A stretch of DNA of 64,000 nt from Amorphochlora amoebiformis (taxonomy: Eukaryota > Cercozoa > Chlorarachniophyceae): contig BAAHQB010000164.1 in NCBI GenBank assembly GCA_054601695.1, forward strand, positions 365,305 to 429,304, written 5' to 3'. Below are positions 1 to 26,603 of this stretch, piece after piece. The first letter of the stretch is position 1; the number at the start of each line of letters is the position of its first letter. The notes below the pieces were generated by a model, which was given only the letters and a program-made list of their open reading frames with translations, did not search any database and had not been told where the DNA came from. A program made the position numbers and the translations under genes.

Positions 1-3
1 TAG

Positions 4-8580
<8,577 letters not shown>

Positions 8581-8753
8581 TGCATTTATTACGTAAAACC
8601 TAGTTAAACTTATTCCGATGATAAAGTAGATGATTCGTCAGTACGATGTACATGCGCATGTAATTTGAATTATGTCAACACTCGAGACGTAATTTTATTT
8701 TTTTTAACACAAGACTCTGCATACTATGTATTTGGTTGCCATGGTCGTGAAAT

Positions 8754-8789
<36 letters not shown>

Positions 8790-8902
8790 GTTACAACAAC
8801 GATTCTATAATCATTATATACATAAATCTAGAAATATGTATATATATATATATATACTTGATACTATCTAGAGTATAGTATATATAATTAATAATATTAA
8901 TT

Positions 8903-8942
<40 letters not shown>

Positions 8943-9286
8943 TAGTTCATATGGTACTAATATATGAAGTTAGAAAGTTTATATGCCGATGTCTAGGATG
9001 TGTTTCTCATTATATTTAAATAATATCTGGTAACTATAACTTCTTAAGTATACTGGTTTATCTAATTTATCCTAGATTCCTAGTTTATCCAACGTGTAAT
9101 ATCTAGAATATGTACCGTCTAGACCGTAGAGTCTATCTCTTGACCTACTAGTATCTAGAGTATGTCTAGTATATATGTACTAGATGTAGTAAAAAATATT
9201 ATTACGTCCAGTCTGGTATGTCTAGTATGTGTCGACAAATTGCATCGATATATTTATATTTCATTATAATATACCTGTAATATTAC

Positions 9287-9372
<86 letters not shown>

Positions 9373-9657
9373 TATAATATTAACTTACTGTTGTTCAAAA
9401 AATAAGACGTCTAAAACTATTCAAAAGAAGTAAGGCATGGCAATATTAATATATACGACATACTAATGAACAAAAAAGATGCAATACAACAGCTCTCTCT
9501 TCGAAATGTTAACGTATATTTAAGATTACTCAAAAAACGTAAAAACAATTCAAACTTTGAAGTAGAACGTTGCATACTACGATACTGCAGAATGTAAAGA
9601 GGATATTACCCCCTCAACTCACAAGATATTACCCCTCAAATCACAAGATATTACCCC
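8581..9657. other. Convergent intergenic spacer, CTAG-rich, with AT tracts
   Basis: This lies between the importin-5 stop and the stop of the oppositely oriented GTPase-like gene. It is AT-rich, with (AT)n at 8757-8786, 8908-8939 and 9291-9368. Many CTAG palindromes occur between 8860 and 9230. Near 9600-9670 a 25-bp unit (CTCACAAGATATTACCCCTC-like) is repeated about three times. I see no coding exon. Confidence 0.7.
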
Positions 9658-15250
<5,593 letters not shown>

Positions 15251-15365
15251 CTTTCGAATTGGAATGTAGTTATTAAAATGTCGGAATAAGTGTGTCAATG
15301 AAACTACCAAACTACCTAAAAAAAAACTTGTTTTAGTTTTTCGGCTACATATATGCGGTGTTATT
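15251..15365. promoter_or_regulatory. Possible divergent promoter region
   Basis: A 115-bp gap between the start of the minus-strand GTPase-like gene (ATG at 15250) and the first possible plus-strand exon (ATG at 15366). The spacing resembles the three better-supported divergent pairs in the window. The plus-strand partner is itself uncertain. Confidence 0.3.
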
Positions 15366-15615
15366 ATGATGGATATCTTCGTTTAATATGTAACATATCT
15401 CAAATCTGCGCCGCGCCGCCGCCCTCCTCCCCCCAAATAGGTCCTCATTAATAATCAAGCATACACGGATCTATATCCCTACGGGCTGGTCATGACCCGG
15501 AGAGAACTTGGGTGTATGATTGGATATTATTGTACCAGTGCAGTTATAACTGCAAAACAGCTGTGAAAACAATATTACAATATTATATAATATTATCGAA
15601 TTGTATAATATTATA

Positions 15616-15658
<43 letters not shown>

Positions 15659-15659
15659 A

Positions 15660-15716
<57 letters not shown>

Positions 15717-15800
15717 TATACCATACTATAGTGTAGAATGATACAAATAATCACTTTTATATAATGTTCATAACCATGATATAATTAAATACACACACAC

Positions 15801-15864
<64 letters not shown>

Positions 15865-15888
15865 AATATAGGCATGTATACACACACA

Positions 15889-15939
<51 letters not shown>

Positions 15940-16232
15940 CATATATACACGTTTATAATGTGAACCAACAATCTCCACCTTTCTTCCCCTGACGCCCAGT
16001 CAAGACAAGATTCAAAAACTCAAAATTCAAAATTCAAACACCATTTCAGAATAATTCTCCAACCTCTTAAATTAGTCTTAATCAAAGTCCAATTCTAACC
16101 CCAAATCGCCTAAACCAATCCATAATCTATCAGGTTTTATTAAAGGTCTCATATATCCCTGACTGCCGTCCAGTAACGGCACTTGCAACGCTCGTATGCC
16201 ACAGGAGGCGTGCGGAGTCACTGCGGACCAAG
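15366..16232 (+). CDS. Possible exons of an unresolved plus-strand gene
   Basis: Three GC-richer islands look like exons bounded by splice sites. 15366-15380 reads MMDIF before a GTTTAA donor. 15441-15511 follows a C-rich tract ending in AAATAG and reads a 23-codon open stretch ([14 protein letters not shown] within it). 16146-16232 follows TATTAAAG and reads 29 codons ([17 protein letters not shown] within it). The first two join in phase. The third does not follow directly, so an exon is missing or one call is wrong. I do not recognise the protein. It could be non-coding. Confidence 0.3.
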
Positions 16233-16429
16233 GTTTTGTTTTAGACAGTTAGGGTGGAATATATCAAGGTTGGGTATAGTCTTGGGTGAGAGTTAAGTGT
16301 ATTTATGTTAAATGTATAAGATATATAAATAGAATAAAGGTATGTATATATATATATATATATATATTATATACATACATACTCTGGAGGTAGAGCTGAC
16401 TAGGGTCATTGTTAATAGAAAGGCTTTGA

Positions 16430-16770
16430 TTACCGTTGGATACCGCCCAAGGCTAGGCTTAGAGTTATCAGATTATTCAGCATGTCTTGGCCTAGGGACA
16501 TCAACTCCGCCACACTTAGTGGGGTTATTATGCTGGGAGCGACCTCAGCTAGGGTTAGCGTTAGAGGGTAAGGGTTAGGATCCGATTATTCAGCATGTCT
16601 TATTCCTAGGACCATTGACTCCTCCACAGAGTGGGGCTATAGTGCTCTCAGGGATACCAACAGATCGAGTTGGTAGGATCAGATTATTCAGCATGTTTTA
16701 GTCCGAGGACCATTGACTCCTCCACTGGGTGGGGCTATAGTGCTGTTTGGGATAACAGCAGATCGTGATG
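16430..16770. repeat. Satellite-like repeat, about three degenerate copies
   Basis: Copies contain GATCAGATTATTCAGCATGT, then a CCTAGGACCATTGACTCCTC-type stretch, then GGGGCTATAGTGCT. They begin near 16460, 16580 and 16678. The same core occurs in reverse complement twice at 57515-57712, there also joined to telomere-type repeat. Confidence 0.85.
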
Positions 16771-16778
16771 ATGGGTGT

Positions 16779-16916
16779 TGTTAGGGTTAGGGTTAGGGTT
16801 AGGGTTAGGGTTAGGGTTTAGGGGTAAAGTTGGGGTTTGAGCTAAGTGTGGATTGTAGTTTGGGTTAGAGTTATGGAGAGTTTGTTTGAGTTAGGGTTAG
16901 GTTTAGGGTTGGGGTA
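16779..16916 (+). repeat. Interstitial telomere-type (TTAGGG)n, partly degenerate
   Basis: Perfect TTAGGG units at about 16780-16828, then decayed variants (TTTAGGGGTA, TTGGGGTTTG) to about 16916. It directly follows the satellite copies. It lies downstream of the 3' end of the minus-strand 410-aa gene. Confidence 0.95.
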
Positions 16917-16939
16917 TTTGATGAATATATGGATGTACA

Positions 16940-17692
<753 letters not shown>

Positions 17693-18925
17693 TTAAGCCT
17701 CTCCTACCTCTTTGAATCGCCCAGTCAGACGAATCCTGACCGTGCTGCTCCCGGGCGCCCAGGCTGGACGTGATCCAGGCGAGGCTCCGGGATGGTCACA
17801 GCGTGCTTTCGAGATTTTGCGCCGAGACCTCTTCACAGGCGACGGTGTCCATGGGCTTCGGTAGAAGCGATTAAGCCGATTTGGCGAGTCGAATCTGGTT
17901 TTTATGTCTGAAGTTCTAGGAGGCGAGGGAATGAGAATGCCCCGGGCGATGAGCTTACGCTTGACGGCATGGCATCGGCCAACATACTTGACGATATCGG
18001 CGATGTTGGTGTTGTTCTTGGCTGACGCGACAAACCATTTTGCGAATCTCGAGTGCTTTGACGTTGTGAAGAGCGCTGCGCCGGTGCGCACCCCGTCGTG
18101 GTTGTCCGTGATTGTGTCGACCTTGTTTCCAACGAGAAGGAACCCTGGGCGGTCTTTGAGGTAGCCTTCAAGCTGACACTTGACTTCAGATGCGAGACGA
18201 ATGCTCTCGACGCTGTTGGCATCAACGACGACGATCACGATGTCGACCCGAGCCTGGAACGCCTGAGAAGGCGTGTCGAAGAACTGAATATGACGCGGAG
18301 CGATAGCGTTGGCGGCGATCGTGAAAAGTTTCTTGCCGGTGTTTGGGAGACCTGAGACGAACACGCGGGTGAGCCGGGACTTGAGGCCTTCGATGTACTT
18401 CGGTTTGAACGAAGGGGTCTTGATTTCGCGAGTCGGCGAGGTCTTCACAGCGATCTTCTTGTCGCAAGACGGTGACTTCTTGACAATGGTCTCAGAGAGC
18501 TTCTTGACAGACGCTGGAAGCGCGATCAAGGTTTTGGATGGAGTCTTGAAGTCGCGAGTCGGCGAGGTCTTGAAACCGTTTTTGGAGTCGCCAGTCGGCG
18601 AGGTTTTGAAAGCTTTCTTGGAGTCGAAAGTCGGCGAGGTCTTGACAGCGATCTTGTGATCGCGAGTGGGCGACTTCTTGACAGTGGTCTTGGAGAGCTT
18701 CTTGACGGACACTGGAAGCACTGTCCAGGTGTTGGAAGGGGTCTTGAAATCGCAAGTCAGTGAGTGCTTGAAACCGCTGTTGGAGTCACGGGCCGGCAAG
18801 GTCTTGAAAGCATGCTTGGAGTCGTAAGTCGGCGAGGTCTTGACAGCGTTCTTGGAGAGGTCTTTAGCGGACACTGGAAGCGCAATGGAGGTGTTGGAGC
18901 AGCGGAAAGGGCTCGAGTTAAACAT
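17693..18925 (-). CDS. 410-aa protein: basic SP/TP-rich repeats plus a GTPase-like domain
   Basis: Intronless ORF starting at 18925; a TAG lies in frame 17 codons upstream. Residues 16-172 are lysine-rich repeats: LPVSAKDLSK, LPVSVKKLSK and LPASVKKLSE (at 16, 70 and 136) each head a run of KTSPT-D/KK units. This gives many SP or TP sites. Residues 185-320 look like a Ras-type G domain: RVFVSGLPNTGKK gives a P-loop GxxxxGK followed by K instead of S/T (192-199), VDIVIVVVDAN resembles the G3-following strand, GNKVD (266-270) is an intact G4 motif and SAK (301-303) a G5 motif. The C-terminus (320-410) is Arg/Pro-rich. The repeat region might be a phosphorylated, nucleic-acid- or microtubule-binding tail. 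The combination is unknown to me. Codon composition is GC-rich like the other genes. Confidence 0.75.
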   Translation of the reverse strand: MFNSSPFRCSNTSIALPVSAKDLSKNAVKTSPTYDSKHAFKTLPARDSNSGFKHSLTCDFKTPSNTWTVLPVSVKKLSKTTVKKSPTRDHKIAVKTSPTFDSKKAFKTSPTGDSKNGFKTSPTRDFKTPSKTLIALPASVKKLSETIVKKSPSCDKKIAVKTSPTREIKTPSFKPKYIEGLKSRLTRVFVSGLPNTGKKLFTIAANAIAPRHIQFFDTPSQAFQARVDIVIVVVDANSVESIRLASEVKCQLEGYLKDRPGFLLVGNKVDTITDNHDGVRTGAALFTTSKHSRFAKWFVASAKNNTNIADIVKYVGRCHAVKRKLIARGILIPSPPRTSDIKTRFDSPNRLNRFYRSPWTPSPVKRSRRKISKARCDHPGASPGSRPAWAPGSSTVRIRLTGRFKEVGEA

Positions 18926-19451
18926 TCTGCAGACACAGGAGCTGGCTGGGCTGGGAAGCTGTTTGGTTTTTGTGGAGGTGCGCTAGATGCGTGGGAAGGT
19001 GTTTCGGCTACAGCGGGTGTAAGCGCGGGGACGATTTTTTACATGATTTCGCCGAAATAAAACTAACAGCGACCTGTCAGTTACTTTTTCGATAGGAGGG
19101 ATTAATAGCCCGTGGCAGCATTGGTACATAAGGGACGGCTTCCAGACCAGTCTCCGGTTACTACCGGAGCTTGATTGTTGTCGATTGCAAGATATCACAG
19201 TGACGCGACATTGTTTCGTTTCAGCTTGAGTGAGTGACGTACGTAAGAGGTGGTCCCGACGTTGGATTCTAAGGCGGTTTATATCGTTGGGGAACGGGGT
19301 TGAGGAAGGGAAGTTAGGGGAAGAGCATGGGTGGGTATGTGTATCTGTTTTTTGCATATATGAGGATATTTACACATATAATAATTGTATATATATATAT
19401 ATATATTTAATATTATTTACGAATTGTATTTTGACATATTATTACACACAA

Positions 19452-19484
<33 letters not shown>

Positions 19485-19493
19485 TATATATAT

Positions 19494-19546
<53 letters not shown>

Positions 19547-19678
19547 GTTTACACATATGTATGTGTGTATGTATATTCAGATAAATACATGGATATATAT
19601 CTACATATATATATATATACATATATATATATATTATATAGATATATATATATATATAATATATATATAAATATTCTA

Positions 19679-19716
<38 letters not shown>

Positions 19717-19733
19717 ATATATATATGCGTGTG

Positions 19734-19803
<70 letters not shown>

Positions 19804-19857
19804 TATATATATATATATACATACATATATAAAAATATATTAATGTATACACACATG

Positions 19858-19947
<90 letters not shown>

Positions 19948-20084
19948 ACGTCGCATATGTATATATCGCCTTAGGTGTTAAACCCAGGTATGATATGCGC
20001 TGTACATAAATTATAAAATACAACATACTTATGTGTACATGTACATAATTATTGGTATGTACACATATACATACATATATATAG

Positions 20085-20134
<50 letters not shown>

Positions 20135-21146
20135 TTAACAGGAGTAATCATCGCCTTTAAAACCTATTCCTCAGTGAGTTGTTAATGCAATTAAAGTAAG
20201 AGATTATCATAGATAATCGACCGTACACATACGCACAAATTCAACTCCACAGTCTTCTAAGACAGTATAGCTTCAGCTACGGTAGCACGATCGTCGGACC
20301 CTCGGTAGTAGCCGCTATAAATTAGCCTTTGATCTAAATATTATATATATGATAGTAATTTACTAGTTTGTGGCGGCATTCATAGACATTAAATGGCCAG
20401 CATTTTTTGACATATCGCTGGGCGCATCATCTCCGTTGCTCGTAGCTCCACAGATCAGCTCAAGCCGACCCTGGCACATGCACTGTACACACGATAGTTT
20501 CCACAAGAATAACGATTTAATCACAGTCGCATATCCTATCTCTAAGCATCTAGATCTAGGGTATATCTGTACTAGATATCTAGATAATAATAATCGAAAT
20601 TCTATTGTCATAGGTACACTCTAGACACTAGTACTCCTATATCTACAGACTAAAGATCCTTACCAAAATTAACAACTATTGTATCATGCTAGCATGCATA
20701 GATCATCTACATTGGCTTAGATTCTACAATCTTAGACCTTGTTAAGTAGCGATGTCAACCAATTTTCTCAGCTTACATGATAAGTCAAAAGCGGTCATCG
20801 ACCGTTAATACTTAGTTACTTTTAAAGACTCAAGTTGTAATTTATACTATGATCATAGTAATTATTATAGTAGTATAATGCCATAGGCTAGAAATTCATC
20901 ATCTGTATCATTGATAATTATCTAGATTATTAATTTTTAAGTAGTATTCAGCAAGTTAATTTTTTTTTTAAACTTTAATCTTAGTAGTTAATTAGTAGCT
21001 ATAGTTAATAATTATTAGTATTTAGGCTAATAAATTATGTCAGAATCAGACACAAATATTATTTGACATTAGTCACTCTATGATTATTAAATTTAATACT
21101 GTCGATCAGTCTTAGTAATTAATATATATATATATATATATATCTG

Positions 21147-21200
<54 letters not shown>

Positions 21201-21209
21201 ATATATTAT

Positions 21210-21274
<65 letters not shown>

Positions 21275-21455
21275 CATACATATAATATAATATTATTACA
21301 TGTACATATATATTTAAAAATATATAGATATTTTTTTTTCATATTTATAATATCATAAATTATATGTAATAATATATAATTCAAATAATCAAAAAGATGT
21401 GCAGTTTAATAAATGAGATATAATTTTATTGTGTGTGTTTTCATACATGCATATA
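18926..21455. other. Intergenic: AT tracts and CTAG-containing AT-rich sequence
   Basis: 18926-19350 is moderately GC and may hold the 5' region of the 410-aa gene. 19380-20130 is mostly (AT)n. 20140-21110 is unique AT-rich sequence with CTAG motifs. 21120-21300 mixes (AT)n and (TTA)n. No exon chain could be supported. Small frames near 20363-20624 are open on both strands but show no family signature. Confidence 0.6.
21425..21430 (-). terminator. Poly(A) signal AATAAA of the transposase gene
   Basis: AATAAA on the minus strand, about 26 nt after the transposase stop codon at 21456. Position and strand fit a eukaryotic polyadenylation signal. Confidence 0.6.
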
Positions 21456-22799
21456 TTAAGTCTTGCGCCTATTTCGTCGGGCCTTCCTGCGCATTAACCG
21501 ATCCACTTTCTCACCATGAAGGCTAGCAGCACGCATACCCAAAAGAGCTCCCACCTTGGCCATGCGAGGAGCCCTGCCTCTGGTAGCTTTAATCCTATCT
21601 TCAGAGATCCCATAATCAGTTTCTACCGCCGTGTCGTTCGCAATTTCTCGCCCCGAGGAACCTGAGTCAGTGTCCGATGATAGTGGATCTCCGGGTTGGA
21701 TGTAAGAGTTACAGGAGGTGTCGGCTTCATCAGCGTCGTCACCAGAACCTGAACCAATTTTGATTTCACCGCGAGGGATGCGAGCAATCCTTGCAGCCTT
21801 ACGTCTTCGCCCGAGTCTTGGTTGATTCTTGCGTTCTCGGGGTCGTCTTCGCGTTCGTTTTGCCTCGGGTACAATAGCTGGAACACCGTGGAGTTCAGCA
21901 GCTCTCCAATTGGCTGCAGCAAGCTCTTCGTGCTCTTTCTTGGATAGGCCCAATCTTCGAATTGGCCGGAACTTCTGCTTGATTTGGATGAGTTGGAAAA
22001 CGAAACGAGCGACTATAGAATGTCGTTCCCTATTATGACGCCACCTCGTCATACACGCAAACTGTTTTACGCGAGCGAAGACGTTCTCGACGATCGAACG
22101 GTAATTACCGAAAGCATCGTTTTCACGAATTTGTTGCTCAGTGAGCTCACCGCCTCTTGGTTTGCGATGAGGACATTTGTACATGGGATCTCTCCTGCAG
22201 AGATAAGCGCCATCAGCCCCCACACGCTCGAAGAACTGCAACCCTTCCACCAGTCCCTCTCTTCGGTTAATGTTTAGGTCCGAAATGCTCCCCGCAGGAT
22301 GTCCAGACGATAGCCAGCACACATCCCCAGTGTTGGCAGCAACGGCGATCGCATACCTCATGGCGAATTTCCGCCTCTTGTAAGTGTAGTGTTTCTTCGC
22401 TTCCGCACTATCACTTGGACGATTTATCATGAAATCTGATGAATCAGTGTGCATACTGCAGTAAGCATCCGGTCCGTCTATGAAGATGGCAGATTTCAGC
22501 CGGTTCTCGAACTTGATCTCGTCCATGAAAGCCTCTACAATACTGAGAGTCCTCCACACCTTCTCAGAGTGCTTTTGTCGACACATCTTCCAGATCGTAC
22601 CGCCGTAGTGCCCTTCTGGATACTTCCAAGCGAAGTGCTGCAGTGCCATCAAGAAATCGAGACAGGAAACACCAGTCCTTTGACCACAATATTTGTCGAC
22701 TGCATAGCAGCACTCTTGGAGGCTGAGACCAAGATTGCTGTTGAAGGCGCTCTCGTTGAAGCGGTTGAAGTAATGGGAATATATCCTTTGATTTTTCAT
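21456..22799 (-). CDS. DDE transposase, Harbinger/DDE_Tnp_4-like, 447 aa
   Basis: Cut-and-paste DNA transposase of the RNase H-fold DDE type. Candidate catalytic positions are the Asp in AIFIDGPD, the Asp in FERVGADGAYL and the Glu in SIVENVFARVKQF. Their order and spacing fit DDE_Tnp_4/PIF-Harbinger-type proteins. The N-terminal 100 residues carry a small helical region (LSLQECCYAVDKYC..). The C-terminal 120 residues are basic and acidic low-complexity, ending RRKARRNRRKT, a likely nuclear signal. The ORF is uninterrupted. A second ORF lies divergently 430 bp away. No terminal inverted repeats or target duplication could be confirmed because AT repeats flank both sides. Confidence 0.8.
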   Translation of the reverse strand: MKNQRIYSHYFNRFNESAFNSNLGLSLQECCYAVDKYCGQRTGVSCLDFLMALQHFAWKYPEGHYGGTIWKMCRQKHSEKVWRTLSIVEAFMDEIKFENRLKSAIFIDGPDAYCSMHTDSSDFMINRPSDSAEAKKHYTYKRRKFAMRYAIAVAANTGDVCWLSSGHPAGSISDLNINRREGLVEGLQFFERVGADGAYLCRRDPMYKCPHRKPRGGELTEQQIRENDAFGNYRSIVENVFARVKQFACMTRWRHNRERHSIVARFVFQLIQIKQKFRPIRRLGLSKKEHEELAAANWRAAELHGVPAIVPEAKRTRRRPRERKNQPRLGRRRKAARIARIPRGEIKIGSGSGDDADEADTSCNSYIQPGDPLSSDTDSGSSGREIANDTAVETDYGISEDRIKATRGRAPRMAKVGALLGMRAASLHGEKVDRLMRRKARRNRRKT

Positions 22800-23229
22800 C
22801 CTGAAAAAAAATTCATTTATCTGAATTTTATCATCGAAAATTCATCCGCGAATAATCGGCAACTCATCTGCCAATCATCTGCAAATAATCGGATGAAAAA
22901 CGCTTAATTACCGTTTTCATGGAGGGGACAGGAGCTAGAAACTCCGGACTTTCACAGGCCCCATCAGCTGGCGCTCGAGCCTTCATATCTGGCGTCTGTG
23001 GGTTCCGAATGTTTGTTGGTTTAGGTAAATATACTTGAATCCGACGACTGAATAATCGGCAAATCATCAATCATCGGCAAATCATCGGCAAATCATCGGC
23101 AAATCATCGGCAAATAATCCTGGTAATAATACCTTAATTTCTACACCCGAAAAGATAGAAACATTTCCAAACGCCTCTCTTGAATACAAACCTCAAACCG
23201 CCAAACGTCACCAACTAAGCCTGGGAAAC
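22800..23229. promoter_or_regulatory. Transposon internal region with ATCATCGGCAA repeats
   Basis: This 430-bp gap between the divergent transposase and accessory ORF contains a tandem 11-bp unit (AATCATCGGCA) about six times at 23050-23120. Related AATCATCTGC/ATAATCGG copies occur at 22845-22895. Repeated short motifs inside a transposon are candidate transposase-binding or promoter elements. That role is inferred. Confidence 0.5.
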
Positions 23230-24112
23230 ATGCCTTCAAAAGTTGCAGAGAAGAAGAAGACACGCGGTCTGTCTAGTAGTGTCTACCGTTCAGAAGAATA
23301 TCGTAATAAATGCGATTAAAACCGTCCCTGAGCAGGCCAAAGCCCACATGTGGAAACACATATGGGAAACCATGATCCTGCCAGCGTTTCCAAACGTGAC
23401 TCTCACGATGGTGAAGAACTTTGGGTCATCATATCGCAAGCGAAATGCTGATGACAATGATGATGGTCGACTAGGAAAGCAGCCGCGTAAGGAAAAAAGT
23501 CTTATGGACGTACCAGATGCGGATAGCTACCCGGAGCCGGCGCCGGCTGCGGCTGCGAGTAAACCGTCTGCAGCTGAGCTTTCAGAAGAGGAACTTCTCA
23601 AGCTTGCCAATGAGAAGAAACTGCAACACATCAAAGATATTTCTGCACAAGCGTTTGACCCCCCCTTCTACCTACACTGCAGCTCCGAACTCGCTGGTGC
23701 TACCGTCGACGGGTTGTTTATATTCTTCAATAAGGGCAATAACAACACTTCTATGAAGCTAACGGTAAAAAACGCCATTCGCATGGTTCACGTGAGGAAG
23801 ATCATCTCACCTCCTGTTGCGGATATGCTAAGGAAGCTCCCTCCAAGTATTTTCGCTCAAGCCAAGTCAGGGTTCGTGACACTAAAAGAGAAGCCCTTGC
23901 CCCCCATTGAGGTGGAATTTTCAGTTCCAATTCCAGAAGAATACTCACCGCTAGAGTACACGCTTTTTAAGCTCGACAAGTTCGTTGGCTTCTGGTTCAA
24001 GAAGATTAAAGAGAAGGAAGAGACGGTCGGGGATGACTCCGACTCAAACGCAGAAGAGTTCGCAGCTGTCGGTCGCTACAAGAAGAAAACGGCTGCGTTA
24101 CTTCAGTTATAA
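23230..24112 (+). CDS. Transposon accessory ORF, possibly frameshifted near its start
   Basis: From ATG 23243 an open frame of 289 codons runs to a TAA at 24112. An earlier ATG at 23230 with a better context begins a lysine-rich frame (MPSKVAEKKKTRG) that hits a stop after 29 codons. The real start may be 23230 with a one-base indel or a missed short intron. The protein has a charged N-terminal part, an Ala/Pro-rich linker (PEPAPAAAASKPSA), and a C-terminal half with alternating hydrophobic stretches (DPPFYLHCSSELAGATVDGL) ending acidic and then lysine-rich. I do not recognise the family. Harbinger-type elements usually carry a second DNA-binding ORF next to the transposase, and the arrangement here fits that. 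Confidence 0.6.
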
Positions 24113-24303
24113 TAAACATAAATTGTGTTAAGTTTGCGGGTGTACATGTGTTCAAAGGTGCTAATGTTTACCTACATTAAAATATTTCTTTTACATTAAC
24201 TTCAATATATACATATAAATGCATAATGTATATACATGTACATATATATGTATGTATATATATATGTGTATGTAATAATAATTATATATATAGTATATAT
24301 ATA

Positions 24304-24336
<33 letters not shown>

Positions 24337-24499
24337 ATATGTACATATGTATATAATTAAATATGTTATAATATTATTTAGGTTGTATAATAAATTATAT
24401 TAAACAAATACAATACTGTGTACATCATATACTATGATATATATATATATATAATAATATATATCTAGTATATATATATATATATATTATATTATATAT

Positions 24500-24536
<37 letters not shown>

Positions 24537-24595
24537 TATATATATTATTATATTTAATATGATAATATTAAATATATATATTATAAATATCTAGA

Positions 24596-24635
<40 letters not shown>

Positions 24636-24641
24636 GTATAT

Positions 24642-24683
<42 letters not shown>

Positions 24684-25697
24684 TATACAGTCTGATAATA
24701 TTAAATATCATGATCTAGATGATATCGACATATAATTTATTATAGTATTATTACATGTATGGAGATATGATGAATCATATTATTAAAAATCTAGATAAAT
24801 TTATACCGTCGGTAATTTTACTAGTGAATAATTTATTATAAACTTTAGTAATTTAATTTAATATTAAATATATAATTTTTAATTAATATTTATTATATAA
24901 AATTTATAATACATGTACCCAAACGGTGAGTAATAATTAATAATGTCTGAGACTGTCGATATGATCACGCACTGAATTTTAATATTATATTACATCTAGT
25001 ACATCACTGTACATGTAATAAATTATTATGCATACATGTGTATTAAATTATTTAATAATTTAAGGCGAATTTTATCATTCAGGCATCGATTCTGACAGAG
25101 TTAATTTACGATTATACTACTAACTGAAATCGATCAATCAGAATCGGCGAACATCGCTACTTAACAAGGTCTAATCTGACACGTGTACGTAGATTTCAGA
25201 TGATGATTATATATTGATTATAAAACCGTACGTACTAGCGTAGGCTAACTCTAGTTACTTACTAGATCTAGTAGATGTAGACAAACTACTTATACTCGTT
25301 ACTTACTCAGCGCCAATGATTAAAGTTAACTTACAGCCTAAGCTAGTAAGTTACAGGTCTCTGAGTCCGTAGTCTAGCACGTAGCTAGCTAGTCCAGATA
25401 TGCATTGATTCATCATGATCACTAATTATTATTAAGTCAGATATACATACTTTAGATGCTGGCTGGCTCTCTAGACTCTAGCAATCAGGCTATCATAACT
25501 ATATGACTATAGCCTGTCTAGTACTAGTCTAGTAGTCTAGTAGTAGTAAATTAGTAATCTCAGTGAGTCAGTGACGGCGACTGGTATATGGTAGCTTCAA
25601 TGATTCGGAATCTAGGGAATTAAAATTAGATGGTCTGCCGTCAGTATTATTATTGTTATATCTAGTATACATATATTGTTAACTGGTGTATATTTAG

Positions 25698-25762
<65 letters not shown>

Positions 25763-25875
25763 ATGTATATGTATGCGTGTGTGTGTTTGATGTAATATTT
25801 ATGTATATATGTATGTATGTGTATATATATATATATATGTATGTATATGCGTGTGTGTGTTTGATGTAATATTTG

Positions 25876-25906
<31 letters not shown>

Positions 25907-25913
25907 TAATATA

Positions 25914-25967
<54 letters not shown>

Positions 25968-25985
25968 ATATATATACATATATTA

Positions 25986-26027
<42 letters not shown>

Positions 26028-26115
26028 CAATGGTGTACCATTCTACATAATCCCCTGAATCCCATTGCTAACCACATCCTGACCATACCCAAACAAACCT
26101 ACCGCTGTCTCAACC
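24113..26115. other. Convergent intergenic spacer, AT-rich and CTAG-rich
   Basis: (AT)n and TA-rich sequence to about 24700, unique AT-rich sequence to 25690 with dense CTAG palindromes at 25230-25560, then (AT)n with two copies of a TATATG-GCGTGTGTGTTTGATGTAATAT block (25765-25800, 25843-25876). No coding exon is seen. Confidence 0.65.
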
Positions 26116-26512
26116 CTATCGAAACTCCCTCCCCAGACCCTTCGGAGGCACAGGCGGAGCGCTCATCCTAATCCTCCGCCTCGACCTTGTCTTATACCGC
26201 CCTCGCTTCACGGTCACATTGGATTTCTTTCGACGACAATGATCCTTCTCCAGAACAGTGTCTTTTTTCGAATTCTCGCTCAGGACGCTGAGGACGTTCG
26301 ATCCTTCTCTTGTCTTCTCCTCCTCACATTCGACGATGACAGGAAGCGGTGAGGATCCTACGGGAGCATTTGGTCCGCCTGGTGATATTGTTGGGAATTG
26401 GGTTGGGGGGTTAGTGGGAGGTACTTGTTGTGCTTGTGTGTCTCGGAGACTTTTATTTTGAGAAGAAGGGGAGAGATTGAGAAGGGAAATGTGGAGAGGA
26501 ACAGAGGAGGTG

Positions 26513-26547
<35 letters not shown>

Positions 26548-26553
26548 TATGTT

Positions 26554-26603
<50 letters not shown>

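Noticed and set aside
17904-18755. Plus- and minus-strand frames of 80-116 codons overlapping the 410-aa gene
   Set aside because: They are shadows in other frames of a GC-rich repetitive gene. Only the 410-codon frame has G-domain motifs.
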